From Bugula neritina (taxonomy: Eukaryota; Bryozoa; Gymnolaemata; Cheilostomatida; Bugulidae), in NCBI GenBank assembly GCA_964035545.1, contig OZ037765.1, forward strand, positions 4,585,698 to 4,649,697: a stretch of DNA of 64,000 nucleotides, read 5' to 3'. Made by a program: the position numbers and the translations under genes. Every line of letters begins with the position of its first letter. The stretch's first letter is position 1. Shown here in pieces: positions 59,001 through 64,000 of the stretch. The notes under the pieces are model-generated. The model made no database searches and was not told the origin of the DNA. It worked only from the letters and a program-made list of their open reading frames with translations.

Positions 59001-60764
59001 TGTAATACTGTATAATATTATACTGTAATACTGTATTGCTGTGTACTGTCATACTGCATACTATAATGCTGTATGCTGTAGTATTGCAATACTGTAATAC
59101 TCTAAGTATTATTATATATGTGGTGCACTGTTGCATAGTTATCAATCATTGTGTATATTATCTTATTTTTAGCTAGTACTATATATAAGAATATTCATGA
59201 TTTATCATATTGATTGCATTCAGGTTTACCATAACTGTAGCTGTCTACTTGGCCTGAACGCAAGTGAAGCTGTAGTTGCTGTAAAAGCAAAATGCAAACT
59301 GAACTGCAAGCTCCTATATACTCTCTTTACACCACTCGCCTTTCTACAGATGTTCTTCATTTTCTTTGCCGGCACACCAATGAGTGTCGCAACACTGAGG
59401 TAGTTGTTAAATCTTTAAATTTTCGGTTTATTCAATCATTAATTTCAATTGTAAATAACTCCCAGATATAATAAGCAAAAGCTGTTTAATCAATTCATTA
59501 TACTTCAATGTTAGTAATCATATTTAATACTTCCTTATATTTTTCACACTTTTTAAATGAAATACATTGAGGTTAGTTTTCGACTGACAATATGAATCAT
59601 TTAAGTTATAAAATAAGGTTACCGGCTGAAAATATCTGAAAGCCTTTTTGTTGATTTGAAGCAAACTTTTCGAAATATACCTATACTTTTTATATCCTCA
59701 TTTTAATACTGCAAAAGGTTATATTATTATATTACATTGAACAGTATTATATGATATTAGCATATTCACTATTACGATATATATTTTATTGTCATCATGT
59801 TTTTGCTGTAGAGTTCTTCCAGATAAGTTGAAAGCTTATGGTCTGTCAGTCAGCTGGGTGTTTCTACGACTTCTGGGTTGGTATATCCTTAAACTTCCTT
59901 GTGTGCGCATGTTAATGCATTATCAATACATTATCAATGCATTGTTAATGCATTATCAATACAATATCAACACATATTAATGCAATACTAATACATTTTT
60001 ATTGCAACACCAATGCATTTTAATGCAATAGCAATGCATTATCAATTAATACAACTTTACTGCAATATTATATAATATAAAAAGTGCATATTATTTATAA
60101 TGTATATCAATACAGCATCAATGTTAATAATAATGGTCAGTATTACATAATGAAACCACTTATTAAACTGCTTTCAAGAGAGTAACTTATGCCTGTGGTG
60201 TAGCTTACCTTCACATAAGACAATCTGTCTGCTAAATAAATATAGGAAGCAGTACTTAAAGTAAGGAAACTTTTGAATCGATGCTTATCAATACCTAATA
60301 GTATGAAATTTAAGTGCTAAACTTATACAGTTTATGTGTATTTATACTTTTCATGTGTTAAGACATAAATGTGTTAGTTAAAAACAGTCTGTAAATAAAT
60401 ATGCTATTTGTAATTCACCTAGCCTTTTCTATTCTCTCTAGAGCATTCTAGTTTTGCAATTATAACTTGGTCATATTTTACTGTAACTGTATCTGGCTTC
60501 ATTCCTGAAGTATGTTAAAATAACTCCATGCGTTGGATTGTAGGAAGTATTCCTGGGCCAATCATATTCGGCGCAATATTAGATGCGAGCTGTAAAGTCT
60601 GGCAGACAGATCCTGATGGAGAGACTAGAGGATCCTGCTGGATATATGATAATGCTGGAATGGCTGTTAGAATTGTCGTACTGTTTGCTGTTGTAAAGAC
60701 ATTGTCTCTATTATGCAGTGCGTTAGCTTTATGGCTTTATAAAGCCCCGCAACAAACTCAGTAG
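53071..60764 (+). CDS. OATP/SLCO transporter gene 6 (subfamily B, most diverged, complete)
   Basis: Predicted 636-aa organic anion carrier. Exons: 53071-53230, 53399-53517, 54786-54954, 55299-55460, 56053-56152, 56476-56594, 57345-57608, 58096-58288, 58389-58551, 59224-59399, 59812-59876, 60544-60764. The start has an in-frame upstream stop near 53026. Visible blocks: [39 protein letters not shown], variant signature [16 protein letters not shown], fused exon [14 protein letters not shown], Kazal-like loop [11 protein letters not shown]. The Cys-rich exon 10 is 24 nt shorter than in genes 3-5 and the tail is short (KAPQQTQ). The Kazal exon is nearly the same as in gene 1 and the last exon as in gene 3, although other exons have diverged. 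Donor GTTGGT at 59877 is weak. AATAAA at about 60962. Confidence 0.93.
54522..54717 (+). mobile_element. MITE with terminal inverted repeats and TA target site
   Basis: The cleanest copy: CAGTGCTCCCTCCGTATCTCAC at the left, ATGAGATATGGAGGGAGCACTG at the right, flanked by TA on both sides, 196 bp, no coding capacity. TIR start CAGT and TA duplication suit a Tc1/mariner or pogo-like non-autonomous element. It lies in intron 2 of gene 6, about 70 bp before exon 3. Confidence 0.85.
56975..57048 (+). repeat. tRNA-like relic (possible second SINE family head)
   Basis: Has a TTTAGTGTAATGA A-box-like stretch, a CTTGTAA loop that would give anticodon TGT (Thr) and a B box GGGTTCGAATTCC. The 5' and 3' ends do not pair into an acceptor stem and the T stem is imperfect, so I do not call a working tRNA. 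Lies in intron 6 of gene 6. Confidence 0.35.
58765..59105. repeat. Minisatellite in intron 9 of gene 6
   Basis: About 340 bp of ACTGTATACTGTAA and ACTGTATAATGTAA units (14-15 bp), more degenerate toward the right. The 127-residue - strand frame of Ile, Gln and Tyr is generated by the repeat. Confidence 0.9.
59918..60050. repeat. Short-unit repeat in intron 11 of gene 6
   Basis: Variants of AATGCATTATCAATAC recur about ten times, beginning about 40 bp after the donor at 59877. Confidence 0.7.
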
Positions 60765-62227
60765 TAAACCCCAAACTAAGATGGAGTTGCCCTTCCCAAC
60801 ACTGCTTTATTCTAACCATCTAAAACCTTCCATGTATTTATTGAGCAATGCTTACATTGCATTTTTCATTAGCCTTCAAATCAGCTCAAATTTGGCACTA
60901 TTACATTATTTTTGTAGCTTGTAAATAAGAAATACTGATCAATATTTCATCTATTACAAATAATAAACAAAGCTTTTTTCCTTTTTAAGACATTTTGATC
61001 AGCATGGCATCTGCTCTAACAATGACTGGTTAACTAAGTAACTGTTCATAAAACTTCTCTATTAAAGTTCAGTGAAAAGTATGTTATCACATACTTATTA
61101 TTGAATCTCCATAATAATATTTGTAATACTGCTATGGGTTAGAAACAATGTTACAAGTTTTTGTCTAGATATGTGTCTAAATATTTCATTTGAACGTAAT
61201 TTAGCAGACAATATTTTTAACTTTTAGATAACTTTTTATAAAGATTACAGAAAATCGTTAGAAGCAGCACTGAGTGAAGTGGTTTAGGGGTCTCAAGGTT
61301 AGGATTTGGATACTGATTTCTGTACTCAGTTATCCCCCAACCTGGTGCTGCTTCTAGCCATTTTTCAGATCAAATTATAAGCAGATTAGCTTAGCTATAA
61401 TATTATGAGTCAAGTGAGTCACAACATGCCTGGACCCACAACTCTAAAATGATATATTTGCATTACATCCACAAACTGCCTAAGGCAGTATACATTCAAT
61501 ACATTTTATAAAAGATAAAATAGAAATTAAATTGCTATAATAGTGAAAACCACACAAGGCCATGGTTGTTTTATTGTTTTTTATTTATTTCATCATTTTT
61601 GCGCATATGTATAGCATTCATATCAGTTGGATCTAAAACTTTTCATTACTACGTTCAACTTTGTACAAAAGGAAAAAGAATTATTAATATCAACAGAGTA
61701 TGCAAGTTGTAAACTAGTAGTAAGAGCAAGAGTGTAACTTAGTTAGAAGAGAGGTAAATATAGCAATAGTAGAAGTACGGGGAGGTGGGAGACCAGCTCA
61801 ACCTTCTGCCTGTGAGGACAGTGGGAGCTCAGTCTCCTAGCCTAAGTTCCTAGTCTTGTTTTTACTAGTAGTAGCCACTGCTTTATATAGCACCATGTGT
61901 TAGCACCAGGATAATTTAATAAAATAATATACATCACAAAATTTTTTTGTATAAAAATTATTCTAGCATAAAATAATATTTATCAATTCTCCTTACACCT
62001 TTATAGTTATGTAACGTAAAAAAGAGACAATTTATTATATAAGATTTGAGTGTTTTGTTCAACTGATAAATTTAATGAATGCTTACAAGAGCATGTTCAA
62101 CAGAGACTTATTTCATTATGACATTCTACACGCTGATCGAACTCAGCAAGCTACGTTCTTCAACTGATTATGTGGCGAGTTAAGCGTAAATGACTATAAA
62201 AAGAAAATGGCGGTAAATATGGTGAAG
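60765..62227. other. Convergent intergenic region between gene 6 and the collagen gene
   Basis: Holds both 3' ends. No gene recognised. It contains the foldback element at 61259-61356 and AT-rich filler. Confidence 0.6.
61259..61356. repeat. Small foldback element with 12-bp perfect inverted ends
   Basis: TAGAAGCAGCAC at 61259-61270 and its exact complement GTGCTGCTTCTA at 61345-61356 enclose 74 bp without coding potential. It may be a MITE fragment or a structured 3' UTR hairpin. Confidence 0.5.
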
Positions 62228-64000
62228 TTAATGGAAGCAAACATCGCCAATGCCTAGTTCAAACTCTTGTCTTATATCTTCACTGACATATGTGGCAAAG
62301 TCCTTGATAGGTAACCGCTGTGATCTTTGTGTCTTTATTTCAAATACAGCCTCTCCCCACTGGCCTGGAGTCTAAAAACAAAGGAGTGATTCATTCCTTA
62401 CTCTGATCATTTTAATTCAGACTTTCTAAATAAAAATAGCTAATTAATCCAATAAAACCATCATTAAAGTGAGCTCTAACTACATACAGTAAATCTCAAA
62501 ATAGAGAAGCCCAGTTTTGAACTTATTATTCAAAATATTGTCCCAAAAATCATGCTTGAAAAATTATTATTTTCGTGTGATTGCTGCTGGACCGTAATGA
62601 TAGTTTTCTTACCTTGCAAGAATCTGACAAGACATTGTAAGCAAATTTGGAGCTACCATGAGGAGACAACTCTTTGTCATCTGATGTAAGGAACTTCATA
62701 GCTCTCTGTGTAGAGTTGTCTGAGGTTTGGTAAGTGATAGAGTTGAAACACCGAACGGTAAGCTCCTGGGAGGCCTCTTCACTTAGAAGTTGAAGGAAAT
62801 TGAGTTGCACCTTGTCCATCTTATATGTAAACTGCAAGGGAAATAACTCTGTCATCTCATGAATGCTAACAGATTATATTGCATATTTTTAGCCATGATA
62901 TAAAAATTTATTATTTTACATTCACCAAGTATTTATGTAGTTTGTAATTCTACATGCTGTATACGTAATGTTGTATAATATGTAAATACGTAAATGTTAA
63001 GTAAATAAACAAAAAATTAGCACAATTATAAATAAAATTCTATAGCAAATGGAATATAAGGATAAGTGTTTGTCTTCACATATGCTGTACATTATTATGT
63101 AAACCCTTCAATTTATTCTATCATTTGAGTAGCCAGTTTCAAATGCAAACATTTTAAGTTAAAATGTATTATTTCTTAATCAAATTGAGCTATGATACGA
63201 GAGAGAGAGCCTTACGAGTGAGCCACGGTTCATCTGTGAGAACCAGGTATGACCTTGACCTTCACGGTATAGCTGGTCCATTGAAACTCTGTTTGGCTTG
63301 GGAATGATGCAGGTTTCTTTAGATGAAAGCTTACAGTTGACAAGGATAGCATCATTGCTGCAATAGAACCATTGCATCAGAACTGTTGTTTATCAAACAC
63401 ATTGTAAGTATATTTATAGGTTTCAGTTAAACACTTGTACACCTATACCTATAAAAGTGAAGTTGGTACAATAATATTCTAACATATTATTTGTTACAAG
63501 CTTTTTTAGTTTTTCATAATAAAATCTTTAAAATTTAGAAAGCATTGTCAGCTGCAAGTCAGATTGCTTTTTATAATAACCCATCACCAGCTCACCTGCT
63601 GCCAAGATTAGGGTCAATCCAGTATTCACCATCTTCAAGATCTGGATATGCTTCTGCAAGATGCTTGCATGTTCTTGCAGGTGCCTCTTTGGTGCCTTTG
63701 GGCTTGGCCATGCCTTGTAAAAATCATCATTCAATGGTAGTGAAACTATCAAAAACTAGCAAAATAGTATCTTATGGTGCTTTTTAACTCAAATTATATC
63801 TTTGAAGTTTAACTCATGGTTTCAAAATAGAACTGAATGCTTTTTTATCCTGGACAAGGGAACAAGAAAAGAAAAAGAGAAGCATAAACACTAACTGTCA
63901 ACAATCTTAGTGATTTCCATAACGTCATCCATTCCATAAGCATTAGGATCATCACTCAGGACTCCTTTGGTAGATGGTTGTTGCTGTCTAAACATGACCA
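62228..64000 (-). CDS. Fibrillar collagen alpha chain, C-terminal propeptide (COLFI), partial
   Basis: Read on the - strand: exons 64000-63896 (runs off the window or starts just inside it), 63713-63596, 63357-63216, 62831-62613, 62371-62228 (stop TAA at 62230-62228), all GT-AG and in phase. The chain reads MDDVMEITKIVDS, then ARTCKHL, EDGEYWIDPNLGS, NDAILVNCKLSS, WFSQMNRGSL, NFLQLLSEEASQELTVRCFN, SDSCK, QRLPIKDF and a final GDVCFH. These are the ordered landmarks of the COLFI domain, which drives chain selection and trimerisation of fibrillar procollagen in the ER and is cleaved outside the cell. The Gly-X-Y triple helix must lie right of the window. Some usual COLFI cysteines appear to be missing. 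Confidence 0.92.

Noticed and set aside
58762-59145. 127-residue - strand frame rich in Ile, Gln and Tyr
   Set aside because: Produced by the 14-15-bp repeat in intron 9 of gene 6; no homology and intronic position.
63545-63787. + strand frame at the right edge
   Set aside because: Lies over the collagen exon 63713-63596 on the opposite strand, which has clear COLFI motifs and correct splice sites.

Overview
This is animal nuclear DNA: AT-rich, with multi-exon genes joined at GT-AG splice sites, 1-5 kb intergenic spacers, tRNA-derived SINEs, MITE-like elements and many simple repeats. The species cannot be fixed from the sequence. An invertebrate (possibly a lophotrochozoan) is my best inference, from the AT-rich compact introns, the lineage-specific transporter array and a neighbouring fibrillar collagen gene.

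Layout. Six solute carrier genes of the organic anion transporting polypeptide family (OATP/SLCO, closest by motif to the OATP4A type) lie head-to-tail on the + strand: gene 1 (840-7920, its first two exons lie left of the window), gene 2 (12752-22213), gene 3 (26143-31748), gene 4 (36496-43003), gene 5 (44387-51675) and gene 6 (53071-60764). A relic Kazal exon (about 32573-32940) sits between genes 3 and 4. The right edge (64000-62228, - strand) holds the 3' end of a fibrillar collagen gene encoding the C-terminal COLFI propeptide, convergent with gene 6.

The array has two subfamilies. Genes 1 and 2 (subfamily A) keep the canonical OATP signature (DPRWVGAWWLGFL) and have an extra intron after 'SIW/AVW'. 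Genes 3-6 (subfamily B) have [11 protein letters not shown] and lack that intron (12 coding exons rather than 13). Reconstructed lengths: gene 2, 693 aa; gene 3, about 672 or 682 aa; gene 4, 661 aa if its in-frame TGA is ignored; gene 5, 665 aa; gene 6, 636 aa. Gene 4 has TGA in place of the signature Trp. In gene 3 the exon-3 acceptor AG is shifted by one base, which forces either a frameshift or use of an upstream in-frame acceptor.

The most unusual signal is a recurring class of minisatellite whose unit spans a splice junction: the end of an intron plus the first 20-25 nt of the next exon, so the array carries ordered copies of the acceptor. It occurs at gene 2 exon 2 (46-bp unit, 19 extra acceptors), gene 2 exon 13 and the equivalent gene 1 exon (43-bp unit, 4 and 2 extra) and gene 5 exon 4 (52-bp unit, 7 extra). 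Gene 1 also has a donor version (about 19-bp unit, 4 tandem 5' splice sites). All units checked have lengths not divisible by 3 and lead to stops if exonised. The second strong signal is patchy homogenisation: certain exons (the Kazal exon, the WVGAWW exon) and short flanking intron stretches are nearly identical between genes whose other exons are well diverged, as expected from gene conversion.

The genes probably all encode 12-TM plasma membrane uptake carriers for amphipathic organic anions. Substrates cannot be read from the sequence.
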